The notes below the pieces were generated by a model that worked only from the letters and a program-made list of their open reading frames with translations, was not told the DNA's origin and made no database searches. From Muribaculaceae bacterium (GTDB lineage Bacteria; Bacteroidota; Bacteroidia; Bacteroidales; Muribaculaceae): DNA of 52,437 nucleotides. The stretch lies in assembly GCA_023662835.1 (NCBI GenBank), contig JAMPII010000001.1:368927-421363 (forward strand). The letters are read 5' to 3'. Both the position numbers and the translations under genes were made by a program. Shown here piece after piece: positions 29,374 to 38,560 of this stretch. The stretch's first letter is position 1, and each line of letters begins with the position of its first letter.

Positions 29374-30852
29374 ATGGATTATTCGCAATTTTTGGCAATG
29401 CACCAGGAAATAGGGCTGTTAGTCCTGATTCTGCTAGTATTCCTCTTCGACACATTCTCTTCACGTCCTGTAACGCGCGGATTGTCGACACTGAGCATCA
29501 CACTCTTCGGCATCTTTACCTTGCTGGGATTCGTGCAACCCTTCTGCTGCAACAGCGCATCGGCTTTTGCCGGAATGTATGCCACATCGCCGGTGATGAC
29601 AGCAATCAAGAACATACTCAATGTAGGTGTGCTAATCGTGCTCATTCAGTCAATCAAATGGGCCGAGTCGGAGCACATGCTCATACGCCGCGGCGAGTTC
29701 TACGAACTTTTGTTCATCACTCTGCTAGGTATGTATCTGATGATTTCGGCACGCCACTTCCTGCTGTTCATAATCGGTCTGGAAACAGCATCGCTCCCCT
29801 TAGCAGCTCTGGTCGCTTTCGATAAAAACCGTTATGAAAGCCACGAAGCCGCCGTCAAGTACATCCTGACAGCCGTATTCTCCTCAGCCATCTTCATGAT
29901 GGGACTGTCGTTCGTTTACGGTTTAGCCGGAACTTTGTATTTCGCCGACATAGCTGCTTCAATGGCTCAGGGCAAAGCAATGCTCATCGTAGCAGTAGCC
30001 TTCGTTATCGCCGGCATGGGATTCAAACTCTCACTGGTTCCCTTCCACTTGTGGACAGCCGACACCTATCAAGGCGCGCCTACAGCAATAACATCATATC
30101 TTTCAGTGATTTCAAAAGGATCGGCTGCGTTCGCATTCTTCGTAATCATGGTTCAGGTGTTCGGCCCATTTTACGGCCAAATATGGGAATGGATGCTCTA
30201 CGCAATTATCATCCTCACCATCACTATAGGTAACCTCTTCGCCCTGCGTCAGAAAAACCTGAAACGATTCCTCGCTTTCTCATCAATATCACAAGCCGGC
30301 TACATTATGCTTGGCGTTGTTGCCGGAAGCGCTCAGGGACTCGGCTCATTGATGTACTACGTTCTCGTTTACATCTTCTCCAACCTCGCTGCCTTCGGCG
30401 TTATTCAGGCTATCGAAAACAAAACCGGTAAGGTAAACATGGACGACTACAACAACCTGTACTCAACCAACCCAAAACTGTCGTTCACGATGATGCTGGC
30501 GATGTTCTCCTTGGCCGGTATACCCCCGTTTGCCGGGTTCTTCTCAAAATTCTTCATCTTCTCGGCCGCCGTTCAGCCCGGAACAATGGCTCTTTATATC
30601 CTGGTACTCATAGCATTGATCAACACAATAGTGTCGCTGTTCTACTATCTGATGGTTGTAAAAGCTATGTTCATCAACAATCAGGAAAAGGCAATCATAC
30701 CCGCTTTCAGTTCAGCAACAAGCGAACGTATCGGTATGACAGCATGCGTTGTAGGAATCATGCTGCTAGGTATTGTCAGCTGTTTCTACAGCGGATTGGT
30801 TGAATCTGCACAAATGAATCCGCAATTCATATTCGGAATCTTTGCAAACTAA
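29374..30852 (+). CDS. nuoN: NADH-quinone oxidoreductase subunit N
   Basis: A 492-residue antiporter-like membrane subunit, the last gene of the nuo-atp unit. Markers: FLLFIIGLETASLPLAALVAF (helix 5 Glu), GFKLSLVPFHLWTADTYQGAPTAITSYLSVISK (helix 7-8 block with Lys) and FLAFSSISQAGYIMLG. The N-terminal three helices are retained. Followed 52 bases later by a strong rho-independent terminator (30904-30942), the first one visible after nuoA, 17 kb upstream. Confidence 0.95.
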   Translation: MDYSQFLAMHQEIGLLVLILLVFLFDTFSSRPVTRGLSTLSITLFGIFTLLGFVQPFCCNSASAFAGMYATSPVMTAIKNILNVGVLIVLIQSIKWAESEHMLIRRGEFYELLFITLLGMYLMISARHFLLFIIGLETASLPLAALVAFDKNRYESHEAAVKYILTAVFSSAIFMMGLSFVYGLAGTLYFADIAASMAQGKAMLIVAVAFVIAGMGFKLSLVPFHLWTADTYQGAPTAITSYLSVISKGSAAFAFFVIMVQVFGPFYGQIWEWMLYAIIILTITIGNLFALRQKNLKRFLAFSSISQAGYIMLGVVAGSAQGLGSLMYYVLVYIFSNLAAFGVIQAIENKTGKVNMDDYNNLYSTNPKLSFTMMLAMFSLAGIPPFAGFFSKFFIFSAAVQPGTMALYILVLIALINTIVSLFYYLMVVKAMFINNQEKAIIPAFSSATSERIGMTACVVGIMLLGIVSCFYSGLVESAQMNPQFIFGIFAN

Positions 30853-30903
30853 CAGTGTGTAAAATGCGTCAAATCCAATTCAACTGACGCTATCCGCATA
30901 CAA

Positions 30904-30942
30904 CAGGCTCTGGAGGTAAACAACTATCCAGAGCCTGTTTTT
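30904..30942 (+). terminator. Rho-independent terminator of the nuo-atp unit
   Basis: CAGGCTCTGG (30904-30913) pairs perfectly with CCAGAGCCTG (30928-30937), 14-base loop, followed by TTTTT (30938-30942). A second small hairpin, GCGTCA (30866-30871) with TGACGC (30885-30890), precedes it. The helicase start codon follows only 14 bases after the T run. Confidence 0.88.
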
Positions 30943-30956
30943 AACAATTTCAATTT

Positions 30957-32231
30957 ATGACTTTCGAAGAACTCAACCTGACCGACGATGTGCTTGACGC
31001 ACTATACGATATGCACTTCGACCGCTGCACCCCTATTCAGGAACAGGCAATACCAGCCGCTCTGTCGGGTCGCGACGTCATTGCCGTAGCTCAAACCGGC
31101 ACCGGAAAAACGGCCGCTTTCCTGTTACCCGTAATCAACGAACTGGGAAAAAGGGCGCAGTCTGACAAGGTAAAATGTCTGGTAATGACTCCAACGCGTG
31201 AGCTCACAATGCAGATCGACGCGCAAATGGACGGCTTCTCCTATTATGTACCCATTTCCTCGCTTGCAATATATGGAGGAACCGACGGCGCTCTATTCTC
31301 GCAGCAGCAAGCCGCACTGAAGAACGGCGCAGAGGTGATCATAGCCACTCCCGGCCGGCTCATTGCTCACCTGCAAACGGCCGACATCGACCTTTCTCAG
31401 ATTGAATTCTTCATCCTCGACGAAGCCGATCGCATGCTCGACATGGGTTTTTACGACGACATAATGCAAATTGTAAAACGGCTTCCCCAAAAACGGCAAA
31501 CAATGCTTTTCTCCGCAACAATGCCGCCCAAAATACAAAAACTGGCCAAAACCGTGCTCCACAACCCCGTCGAAATCAAAATAGCAGTCTCGCGGCCTAC
31601 CGAGAAAATCGACCAGCGGGCATTCGTTTGCCCCGAACAGAACAAAACCGCTATATTACGCAATATATTCCGTACGGTTAGTTCCGAACGCGTAATTGTG
31701 TTTGCATCGTCGAAAATAAAAGTTAAGGATTTAGCCCGAGAATTACGTTCCAACAAACTAATAGTAGGCGAAATGCATTCCGACCTCGACCAGAAAACCC
31801 GCGACGAAGTGATGCACAAATTCCGCAACGGCCACACCAACATTCTTGTTGCAACCGACATCGTTGCCCGCGGAATCGATATCGACAATATATCGTTGGT
31901 CGTGAACTACGACGTTCCCCACGATGCCGAGGATTATGTTCACCGCATAGGCCGCACCGCGCGTGCCGGAGCCGGCGGAATAGCAATCACCCTTGTCGGC
32001 GAGCGCGACCGCCGCAAATTCCACGACATAGAATCGTTTCTGGGCTATAAGGTAAAGCGCGAGGGCAACGAAGAGGAGCGCCCAGAATCCGCCCCGACAA
32101 AAAAATCCAACGCCAAACGCAACGTCCCCGGCGACCAACCCTCCGAAAAGCCTGCGTCCACAAAACGCCGCCGGTTCTATCACAAAAAGAAAACGACGGG
32201 CAAACCTTCACCCCGGCAGCCCAAGCAATAG
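30957..32231 (+). CDS. DEAD-box ATP-dependent RNA helicase
   Basis: A 424-residue RhlE-like RNA helicase. It carries the Q motif (FDRCTPIQEQAIP, near residue 20), Walker A AQTGTGKT (about 45-52), PTRELTMQ, GG and TPGR motifs, DEAD (about 152-155), SAT, and the C-terminal lobe with ATDIVARGIDI, DYVHRIGRTARAGAGG. The last 50 residues are a Lys/Arg/Pro-rich tail (for example KRRRFYHKKKTTGKPSP) suited to RNA binding. It unwinds RNA duplexes in ribosome assembly, RNA decay or cold adaptation. No -33/-7 promoter was found in the 14 bases between the nuoN terminator and its start, so its promoter must overlap the terminator or nuoN, or it is fed by read-through. Confidence 0.93.
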   Translation: MTFEELNLTDDVLDALYDMHFDRCTPIQEQAIPAALSGRDVIAVAQTGTGKTAAFLLPVINELGKRAQSDKVKCLVMTPTRELTMQIDAQMDGFSYYVPISSLAIYGGTDGALFSQQQAALKNGAEVIIATPGRLIAHLQTADIDLSQIEFFILDEADRMLDMGFYDDIMQIVKRLPQKRQTMLFSATMPPKIQKLAKTVLHNPVEIKIAVSRPTEKIDQRAFVCPEQNKTAILRNIFRTVSSERVIVFASSKIKVKDLARELRSNKLIVGEMHSDLDQKTRDEVMHKFRNGHTNILVATDIVARGIDIDNISLVVNYDVPHDAEDYVHRIGRTARAGAGGIAITLVGERDRRKFHDIESFLGYKVKREGNEEERPESAPTKKSNAKRNVPGDQPSEKPASTKRRRFYHKKKTTGKPSPRQPKQ

Positions 32232-32235
32232 AACC

Positions 32236-32901
32236 TTATAGTGCACCTTGCTCAACCAGAATGCACACGCGCTCAATAATCGCATCCTTGTCGTCCTTGT
32301 CGGGGTTATACTTAGCCTTTAGGTTCACCCCGAAAAAATGGCCGAACGTTTGCCAGAAACCCGCACGAAACGAACCCAAAAACGCCTTTATGATATTATA
32401 GCTGCTCTGGTCGGTTTCGCGGTTGATAAGTTTCACCAACATCTGCCCCTGCGACTTCGTGAACCTGCGCAACACCGGCTTGTACTGATTGAAAATCTCC
32501 TTTTCCATACGGCTAAGGTACTCCTCACGCTCCTTCTTTGTCGGGAAGGTTTCAATGTATTCGTAAGTTTCCAACAAAGTCTCGGCAATAAGCTTCGCGT
32601 AGGGTAGGGTACGCTTAACGTCACGAACCGTTTTCCAATAAAACTGCTCCTGCTTCTTGTTTTTAAAGCGCATCTGCGGAAAAACGGTTATCTGGTTAAG
32701 CACAAGCATCAACGCCGTGTCGCCCTGCTCCGTGACAAAATGGTATTTGCCCCGGACAAACTTCCTCTGAGCCTCAGGCACCTGCTCCAACCCCAACGAT
32801 ATAGCATCGTCGAGCATCTCAGATGCTGCCGGAACAATGTCGGCCAAGGCTGACGTGACCGAAAAAAAGACCAAAATTAGTATTAAAAACAGACGTCTCA
32901 T
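32236..32901 (-). CDS. DUF4294 family exported protein
   Basis: A 221-residue protein of the Bacteroidota DUF4294 family; function unknown. A signal peptide covers residues 1-20 (MRRLFLILILVFFSVTSALA). The mature part is helical and charged; family blocks are YWKTVRDVKRTLPYAKLIAETLLETYEYIETFPTKKERE (about 86-125) and TKSQGQMLVKLINRETDQSSYNIIKAFLGSFRAGFWQTFGHFFG (about 147-190). The start at 32901 is preferred to the in-frame ATG at 32922 because MEKRYIC would only precede the signal peptide. It converges with the helicase gene, leaving 4 bases between the stops, with no terminator there. A possible promoter is at 32925-32958. Confidence 0.85.
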   Translation of the reverse strand: MRRLFLILILVFFSVTSALADIVPAASEMLDDAISLGLEQVPEAQRKFVRGKYHFVTEQGDTALMLVLNQITVFPQMRFKNKKQEQFYWKTVRDVKRTLPYAKLIAETLLETYEYIETFPTKKEREEYLSRMEKEIFNQYKPVLRRFTKSQGQMLVKLINRETDQSSYNIIKAFLGSFRAGFWQTFGHFFGVNLKAKYNPDKDDKDAIIERVCILVEQGAL

Positions 32902-32924
32902 ACATATATAACGTTTTTCCAACG

Positions 32925-32958
32925 CAAAGATTGCAAAACTTCCGTTGTCTGAGTCAAA
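32925..32958 (-). promoter_or_regulatory. Possible promoter of the DUF4294 gene
   Basis: On the minus strand TTTG (32958-32955), 22 bases, then AATCTTTG (32932-32925), one mismatch to TANNTTTG. It would give a start near 32918, supporting the ATG at 32901 over the one at 32922. Confidence 0.35.
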
Positions 32959-33024
32959 AATAAAACGTAAATTCGCACATTGTCTTTATTGAGACACCTA
33001 ACACAGTAAATAAGAAACAAACAA

Positions 33025-34044
33025 ATGGATAAGGAACTTGACTGGAGCAACCTGACGTTCGGCTATATCCCAACCGATTACAACGTGCGTTGCTATTTCC
33101 GCGACGGAAAGTGGGGTGAAATTGAAGTATCCCAATCAGAAACAATCAATTTGCACATAGCAGCCACAGCGCTTCATTATGGACAGGAAATTTTTGAAGG
33201 TCTGAAGGCTTTCCGTGGCAAAGATGGGAAAATACGAATCTTCCGTCTGGAAGAAAACGCCAAACGTATCGCCGACAGTGCCCGCGGAATCATGATGGAA
33301 CCTGTTCCTGCCGAGCTGTTCGCCGAAATGGTGAAAAAAGTAGTGAAACTCAACGAACGCTTCGTTCCCCCTTACGGCTCAGGCGCTTCGCTCTACATAC
33401 GCCCCCTCGAACTGGGCATCTCGGCCCAGGTTGGCGTTAAGCCCGCAAAAGAATTCGTGTTCATGATTCTGGTCACCCCCGTAGGACCCTACTTCAAGGA
33501 GGGATTCAAACCTACAAATATCTGCATAATGCGCGACTACGACCGCGTAGCTCCCAAAGGAACAGGTCGTTGGAAAGTTGGCGGCAACTACGCAGCTTCC
33601 CTGTCAGCCGGCGAAAAAGCTCACCAGATGGGCTATTCCGCAGTCCTTTATCTCGACCCCAAAGAGAAAAAATATATCGACGAATGTGGCCCGGCCAACT
33701 TCTTTGCTGTAAAAGACGGAGTTTACATAACCCCCGCATCCGAATCGATTCTGCCCTCAATCACAAACATGAGCCTCATGCAGCTGGCCGAAGATATGGG
33801 CATAAAAGTTGAACGCCGCCATATCACTATTGACGAGCTGGCTCACATACAGGAAGCTGCCGCTTGCGGAACCGCGGCCGTTGCTTCGCCCGTGGGCGAA
33901 ATCGACGACATCGACACAGGTGCAAAATATGTGCTCAGCGCCGACGGTCAGCCCGGCCCCGTAACCACCGCCCTCTACAATAAGTTGCGTGCCGTACAGC
34001 TTGGCGACGAGCCCGACCTCCACAACTGGGTAACTGTTCTCTAG
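33025..34044 (+). CDS. ilvE: Branched-chain amino acid aminotransferase
   Basis: A 339-residue class IV PLP aminotransferase that interconverts Leu, Ile and Val with their 2-oxoacids, using glutamate/2-oxoglutarate. The PLP lysine is Lys184 in GRWKVGGNYAAS; the conserved Glu220 lies in YIDECGPANFF; ALHYGQEIFEGLKAFRG (49-65) and LYIRPLELG (123-131) form the substrate pocket. It is of the BCAT type with an N-terminal extension, normal in length. It starts a three-gene unit with an HD hydrolase (2-base gap) and mutS (5-base gap). A weak promoter candidate precedes it: GTTG (32944-32947), 20 bases, TAAATTCG (32968-32975), one mismatch in each box. Confidence 0.93.
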   Translation: MDKELDWSNLTFGYIPTDYNVRCYFRDGKWGEIEVSQSETINLHIAATALHYGQEIFEGLKAFRGKDGKIRIFRLEENAKRIADSARGIMMEPVPAELFAEMVKKVVKLNERFVPPYGSGASLYIRPLELGISAQVGVKPAKEFVFMILVTPVGPYFKEGFKPTNICIMRDYDRVAPKGTGRWKVGGNYAASLSAGEKAHQMGYSAVLYLDPKEKKYIDECGPANFFAVKDGVYITPASESILPSITNMSLMQLAEDMGIKVERRHITIDELAHIQEAAACGTAAVASPVGEIDDIDTGAKYVLSADGQPGPVTTALYNKLRAVQLGDEPDLHNWVTVL

Positions 34045-34046
34045 AC

Positions 34047-34625
34047 ATGTACGATTACCAGCAGCTAATCGACAAATACTATCCGGCCGATGCTGCCGAT
34101 CCGGAATCACGGCGAATTTTCATGCTCCATGCCAGCCAGGTGGCAAACCTGGCGCTGGCATTGAACCGCGAGCGCAACCTTGGACTCGATCCGGCTGAAG
34201 TAGAAGCCGCCGCAATGTTACACGATATCGGCATATACGCCACGAAAGCTCCTGGAATACATTGCTTTGGCGAAGCTCCTTATCTGCAACACGGAATTAT
34301 CGGAGCCGAACTTCTGCGACGCGAAGGGGCGCCTGAGCAGCTGGCCCTCGTAGCCGAACGTCACACAGGCGCAGGCATCACTGCCGAGGATATTTTCCAA
34401 CAGGACATGCCACTCCCCCTAGGCGACTATATGCCGCAATCTCAGCTGGAAAAACTTGTTTGCTATGCCGACAAGTTTTACTCAAAAAGCGGAGCAATGC
34501 GGAAAAAAAGCATTGAACGCGTGCGCGCTTCAATGGCACGCCATGGCTCCGACACGTTAGAGCGTTTCCTGCGTTTGTACAACCTTTTCGGCCTCTCTGA
34601 TGCAGATTTGGAACCAACCGATTAA
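34047..34625 (+). CDS. HD-domain phosphohydrolase
   Basis: A 192-residue HD-superfamily hydrolase. Metal ligands seen: His28 (MLHAS), His59-Asp60 ([10 protein letters not shown]), a His in [16 protein letters not shown] and AERHTGAG, and a later Asp in [10 protein letters not shown]. Such proteins remove phosphates from nucleotides or related molecules, but the substrate cannot be told from the sequence. There is no signal peptide. Its position between ilvE and mutS with gaps of 2 and 5 bases implies co-expression rather than an evident pathway link. Confidence 0.85.
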   Translation: MYDYQQLIDKYYPADAADPESRRIFMLHASQVANLALALNRERNLGLDPAEVEAAAMLHDIGIYATKAPGIHCFGEAPYLQHGIIGAELLRREGAPEQLALVAERHTGAGITAEDIFQQDMPLPLGDYMPQSQLEKLVCYADKFYSKSGAMRKKSIERVRASMARHGSDTLERFLRLYNLFGLSDADLEPTD

Positions 34626-34630
34626 CGACA

Positions 34631-37255
34631 ATGGCCAATAAAATAGTTGAAACCCCGCTGATGAAGCAATATGTCGAGATGAAAGCAAAACATCCCGATG
34701 CAATATTGCTGTTCCGTGTGGGAGACTTCTATGAAACATTCTCCGATGATGCCATTGCAGCATCCGAGATTCTTGGAATAACGCTGACACGCCGTGCCAA
34801 CGGTTCGGCACAGTACGTCGAGCTTGCCGGATTCCCCCACCATGCCCTCGACTCATACCTGCCGAAGCTCGTGCGTGCCGGAAAGCGCGTGGCTATATGC
34901 GAACAACTCGAGGATCCGAAAATGACCAAAAAGTTGGTTAAACGCGGTATAACCGAGCTCGTTACCCCCGGTGTTGCCGTAACCGATACTGTGCTCAACC
35001 ACCGCGAGAACAACTTTCTGGCTGCAGTTTATTTCGGCCAGCGCGGAGCCGTTGGAGTAAGCTTCCTCGACATCAGCACAGGCGAGTTCCTCGCCGCAGA
35101 AGGCACAGCCGACTATGTCGACAAACTAATGGATAAATTCGCGCCCAAGGAGGTGCTGGTCGAACGCGGCAGGCGCCGCCTGCTCGACGAATCCTTTTCG
35201 GCAGCCTATCTGGCTTTTGAACTCGACGACTGGATTTTCACAGCCGACGCCGCCCGTGAACGCCTCCTGAAGCAGTTCGGCACCACATCGCTCAAAGGCT
35301 TTGGCATAAGCTCCATGCCCTCGGCAATAATCGCTGCCGGAGCGGCGATGCACTATCTCGACATCACCAACCACACCAAAACAGCCCACATAACCAAACT
35401 GTCGCGAATCGAAGAGGACAACTATGTTCGCCTCGACAAATTCACAGTGCGTAATCTGGAGCTGGTCACTCCCTTGGGCGACGACGGACGTTCCTTGCTC
35501 GACATCCTCGACACAACCGTAACGCCAATGGGTGCCCGCATGATGCGCCGCTGGCTCCTCTTCCCACTCAAGGATCCCGAGGCTATCAATGCACGGCTCG
35601 ACGCTGTCGAGCAACTGATGCGCGACAACGACACCCGCAACGCCATCAGCCGCCGGCTCGAAGGGGTGGGCGACATGGAACGAATCATTTCGAAAGTGGC
35701 CGTAGGGCGCGTAAGCCCCCGCGAACTCGTGTTCCTGCGCACATCGCTGGCTGCTGTGGCCGACCTGCAGCAAATGTGCGCCGACGTAGAAGCCCTCCAT
35801 AACATGGCCGACCAGCTGAACCCCTGCCGTCAGTTGCGCGAACGCATCGAACACGAAATTGTTGACGACGCGCCGATTGCCGTAAACCGCGGTCAAGTGA
35901 TAAAGCCCGGTGTCGACGCCGAGCTCGATGAGTTGCGCGACATAGCTTTCCGCGGCAAAGACTATCTGCTCCGGTTACAACAGCGCGAATCGGAAGCTAC
36001 CGGAATAGGCTCGTTGAAAATCGGCTACAACAACGTGTTCGGCTATTATATCGAGGTTACAAACACCCACCGCGACAAAGTGCCGCCGCAATGGATTCGA
36101 AAACAGACCCTCGTAAATGCCGAGCGTTACATAACCGAAGAGCTGAAAGAGTATGAAGAAAAGATTATAACCGCTCAGGAGCGTATTGGCGCAATCGAAA
36201 CCCGGCTGTTCAATCAACTGGTTGCATCTGTGGCGGAATACATACCTGTAATTCAGTTGAACGCAACATTGGTAGGCCGACTCGACGTGCTTGCCTCATT
36301 TGCCCGGGTGGCGCTCATCAACCATTATAACCGTCCCGTTGTCGACAATTCGCTCGAACTGGCGCTGTGCGAAGCCCGCCATCCCGTAATCGAGCGCCAG
36401 CTCCCCGAGTCGGAACCATACATTTCCAACAGTGTTACCCTCAACAACGAATCATCTCAGATATTGATGATTACAGGCCCGAACATGTCGGGTAAATCCG
36501 CATTGTTGCGACAAACTGCGCTTAATGTAATCATGGCTCAAACCGGTTGCTTCGTCGCCGCCGATTCGGCCCATATTGGTATCGTCGACAAGGTGTTCAC
36601 CCGCGTAGGCGCTTCCGACAACATCTCCCTGGGCGAGTCAACCTTCATGGTCGAAATGAACGAGGCGGCATCCATACTCAACAATATGAGCCGCCGCTCG
36701 CTCATCCTGTTCGACGAGCTTGGTCGCGGCACATCAACCTACGATGGCATTTCAATAGCCTGGGCAATTGTTGAGCATATACATAACCACGCCGGAATCC
36801 ACCCCAAAACTCTATTCGCTACTCATTATCACGAGCTTAACGATATGGAGGCAGGCTATGAGCGCGTACGTAACTATAATGTTTCGGTGCGCGAGATAAA
36901 CGGCAAAGTGGTGTTTCTGCGCAAACTGGCCCGTGGTGGCAGCGAACACAGCTTCGGAATACATGTTGCCAAACTGGCAGGTATGCCCCGCGAAATTGTG
37001 GAGCGCGCCACCCAAGTGCTTCACCGCCTCGAAAGCATTAACTCGCGCGACAATGGTGCCTCTTCTCCCGAAACGGCCCGGATCCTGCAGCCCGACGTAT
37101 CGCCCGGAGTTCAACTCTCCTTCTTCCAGCTCGACGACCCCGTGCTCCAGCAAGTACGCGACGAGATTCTCAACCTCGACATAAACAACCTTACCCCGAT
37201 GGCGGCTCTCAATAAGCTCCACGACATTCGCCAAATCATAACCGGCAAATCCTAA
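34631..37255 (+). CDS. mutS: DNA mismatch repair protein MutS
   Basis: An 874-residue MutS1. The mismatch-contact motif FYE is near residues 37-39 ([11 protein letters not shown]). The ATPase has Walker A GPNMSGKS at 616-623, and Walker B/signature [26 protein letters not shown] at about 690-715 with ATHYHEL after it. The C-terminal region (about 800-874) includes the short dimer/tetramer part. It recognises mismatches and starts strand-directed repair with MutL. Complete and normal in length. Start at 34631 follows the HD gene by 5 bases. No clear terminator follows before the rex promoter. Confidence 0.97.
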   Translation: MANKIVETPLMKQYVEMKAKHPDAILLFRVGDFYETFSDDAIAASEILGITLTRRANGSAQYVELAGFPHHALDSYLPKLVRAGKRVAICEQLEDPKMTKKLVKRGITELVTPGVAVTDTVLNHRENNFLAAVYFGQRGAVGVSFLDISTGEFLAAEGTADYVDKLMDKFAPKEVLVERGRRRLLDESFSAAYLAFELDDWIFTADAARERLLKQFGTTSLKGFGISSMPSAIIAAGAAMHYLDITNHTKTAHITKLSRIEEDNYVRLDKFTVRNLELVTPLGDDGRSLLDILDTTVTPMGARMMRRWLLFPLKDPEAINARLDAVEQLMRDNDTRNAISRRLEGVGDMERIISKVAVGRVSPRELVFLRTSLAAVADLQQMCADVEALHNMADQLNPCRQLRERIEHEIVDDAPIAVNRGQVIKPGVDAELDELRDIAFRGKDYLLRLQQRESEATGIGSLKIGYNNVFGYYIEVTNTHRDKVPPQWIRKQTLVNAERYITEELKEYEEKIITAQERIGAIETRLFNQLVASVAEYIPVIQLNATLVGRLDVLASFARVALINHYNRPVVDNSLELALCEARHPVIERQLPESEPYISNSVTLNNESSQILMITGPNMSGKSALLRQTALNVIMAQTGCFVAADSAHIGIVDKVFTRVGASDNISLGESTFMVEMNEAASILNNMSRRSLILFDELGRGTSTYDGISIAWAIVEHIHNHAGIHPKTLFATHYHELNDMEAGYERVRNYNVSVREINGKVVFLRKLARGGSEHSFGIHVAKLAGMPREIVERATQVLHRLESINSRDNGASSPETARILQPDVSPGVQLSFFQLDDPVLQQVRDEILNLDINNLTPMAALNKLHDIRQIITGKS

Positions 37256-37316
37256 GCCGAGTAGCAACGGGGTGAAAAAAGACGCGGTATTAACGAAATA
37301 TTTCCATAATTCTGCG

Positions 37317-37324
37317 TAACTTTG
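37317..37324 (+). promoter_or_regulatory. -7 box of the rex promoter
   Basis: TAACTTTG is an exact match to TANNTTTG, 21 bases before the rex ATG. No TTTG is found at the correct distance upstream. A 10-base perfect palindrome, GAAATATTTC (37295-37304), lies where a -33 factor or repressor would sit and could be an autoregulatory site; that is conjecture. Confidence 0.42.
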
Positions 37325-37345
37325 TAGCATAACAGTTTTCAAACC

Positions 37346-38017
37346 ATGTCTACAACACAAACCAACGGTAAAAATCAATCATACATCTTCCCTGAGCCGA
37401 CAATACGGCGACTTCCATGGTATTTGGCCTACCTTGGCCGTCTCAAAGAGAGCGGTGTAGAATATGTTTCATCAACGCAGATTTCGAAGGACATAAACGT
37501 TGATGCGTCGATGATTGCCAAGGATTTGTCTCATCTTAACATTAAAGGTAAAACACGCATCGGCTATCATGTGGCCACACTCGAACACGAACTGCAGGAC
37601 TTTCTGGGTTTCAAAAACCTGCATAATGCCGTTATTATAGGTACAGGGTCGCTTGGTAGTTTGCTACTTCAGGATGCGGGTCTTTATGACTATGGTTTAC
37701 GTATCGTTGCCGGATTCGATGTTGACCCGTCGAAAAACGGAACTGTTATCGGTGGCATACCCGTCTACAGCATGGATTCGTTTGAGGAGCGGCTCCCGCA
37801 GCTGAACGCTGAAATCGGCGTTATCACCGTCCCGGCCAACGTTGCACAGCAAGTTTGCGACCGCATCGTTGCAGCCGGAATCCATGCCCTGTGGAACTTT
37901 ACCCCCTTCCGAATCACTGTCCCCGAAGGCATTGTAATTCAAAACACATCAATCTATGCTCATCTGGCTGTGATGTACAACCGGCTCGACCTGCGCAACC
38001 ACAACCTGAAAGCATGA
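37346..38017 (+). CDS. rex: Redox-sensing transcriptional repressor Rex
   Basis: A 223-residue NADH/NAD+-sensing repressor. The N-terminal winged helix (about 20-85) holds SSTQISKDINVDASMIAKDLSHLNIKGKTRIGYHV, and the Rossmann fold begins near residue 95 with VIIGTGSLGSLLL. NADH binding releases Rex from its operators, typically at fermentation and respiration genes. The nuo-atp unit of this window would be a natural target, though only a partial half-site was seen there. Followed with an ATGA overlap by a FAH-fold gene, so the two are translationally coupled. Confidence 0.93.
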   Translation: MSTTQTNGKNQSYIFPEPTIRRLPWYLAYLGRLKESGVEYVSSTQISKDINVDASMIAKDLSHLNIKGKTRIGYHVATLEHELQDFLGFKNLHNAVIIGTGSLGSLLLQDAGLYDYGLRIVAGFDVDPSKNGTVIGGIPVYSMDSFEERLPQLNAEIGVITVPANVAQQVCDRIVAAGIHALWNFTPFRITVPEGIVIQNTSIYAHLAVMYNRLDLRNHNLKA

Positions 38018-38547
38018 AAATATTTGCATATATGGGCGCCGGCAACGAGTTAGAAATGATTCCCGACTCGTCGTTGGTTAAAGATGGCAAACCATTTTTT
38101 GTTCCGGGCATTGCCGACGACAGCCAATGGGTTTACAACATTGGAATAGCCTTGCGGCTTTCGCGCCTTGGCAAAGGAATACAACCAGAATTCTCAATGC
38201 GTTATGTCGATGCTGCTACAGTTTGTGCGCTCCCTCGCGCCTATGGGCATACATCCTTGCTCGACCATTGTTTCGACGGCGCCATTATAGTAGGTAACTG
38301 GATAGAACTCAACTCGCTGCCAGCCCAACAGCCCTGGCAATGCACCCTTTCAACCGGACTCGAACTGCAATTTTCACCGCTTGCCGAGTTTTCGGCTCTC
38401 CTTGAGCAAATCAGTGAGTGGGTATCGATAAAGATGGGTGATATACTTGTTCCTTCAACCCGTGTGGGCGCCGAGGCTTTGCCCGAAGGATATCTGTTTG
38501 AAGCTTCGTTGCAAGGCCAAAAATGCTTGTCGTTCCGAGTGAAATAA
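38014..38547 (+). CDS. FAH-fold protein lacking the catalytic metal ligands
   Basis: A 177-residue protein resembling the core of fumarylacetoacetate hydrolase (FAH) enzymes: the frame PFFVPGIADDSQW, ALRLSRLGKGIQPEFSMRY, FDGAIIVGNWI and the end KMGDILVPSTRVG...EGYLFEASLQGQKCLSFRVK follow the family pattern. In active members two Glu and one Asp bind Mg2+; at the aligned places (YNIGIALRL for the ExE motif, and VDAATVCALP for the Asp) they are replaced by Asn/Gly and a hydrophobic residue. It is also shorter than true FAH enzymes. It probably is a pseudoenzyme with a structural or ligand-binding role. The start at 38014 overlaps the rex stop (ATGA); the longer frame from 37855 lies inside rex and is not used. 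The assignment is by eye. Confidence 0.7.
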   Translation: MKIFAYMGAGNELEMIPDSSLVKDGKPFFVPGIADDSQWVYNIGIALRLSRLGKGIQPEFSMRYVDAATVCALPRAYGHTSLLDHCFDGAIIVGNWIELNSLPAQQPWQCTLSTGLELQFSPLAEFSALLEQISEWVSIKMGDILVPSTRVGAEALPEGYLFEASLQGQKCLSFRVK

Positions 38548-38560
38548 CCACCAACCGCCA

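Noticed and set aside
37855-38013. Longer start for the FAH-fold gene
   Set aside because: The added 53 residues are the rex gene read in another frame; the ATGA start at 38014 fits the fold's N terminus.
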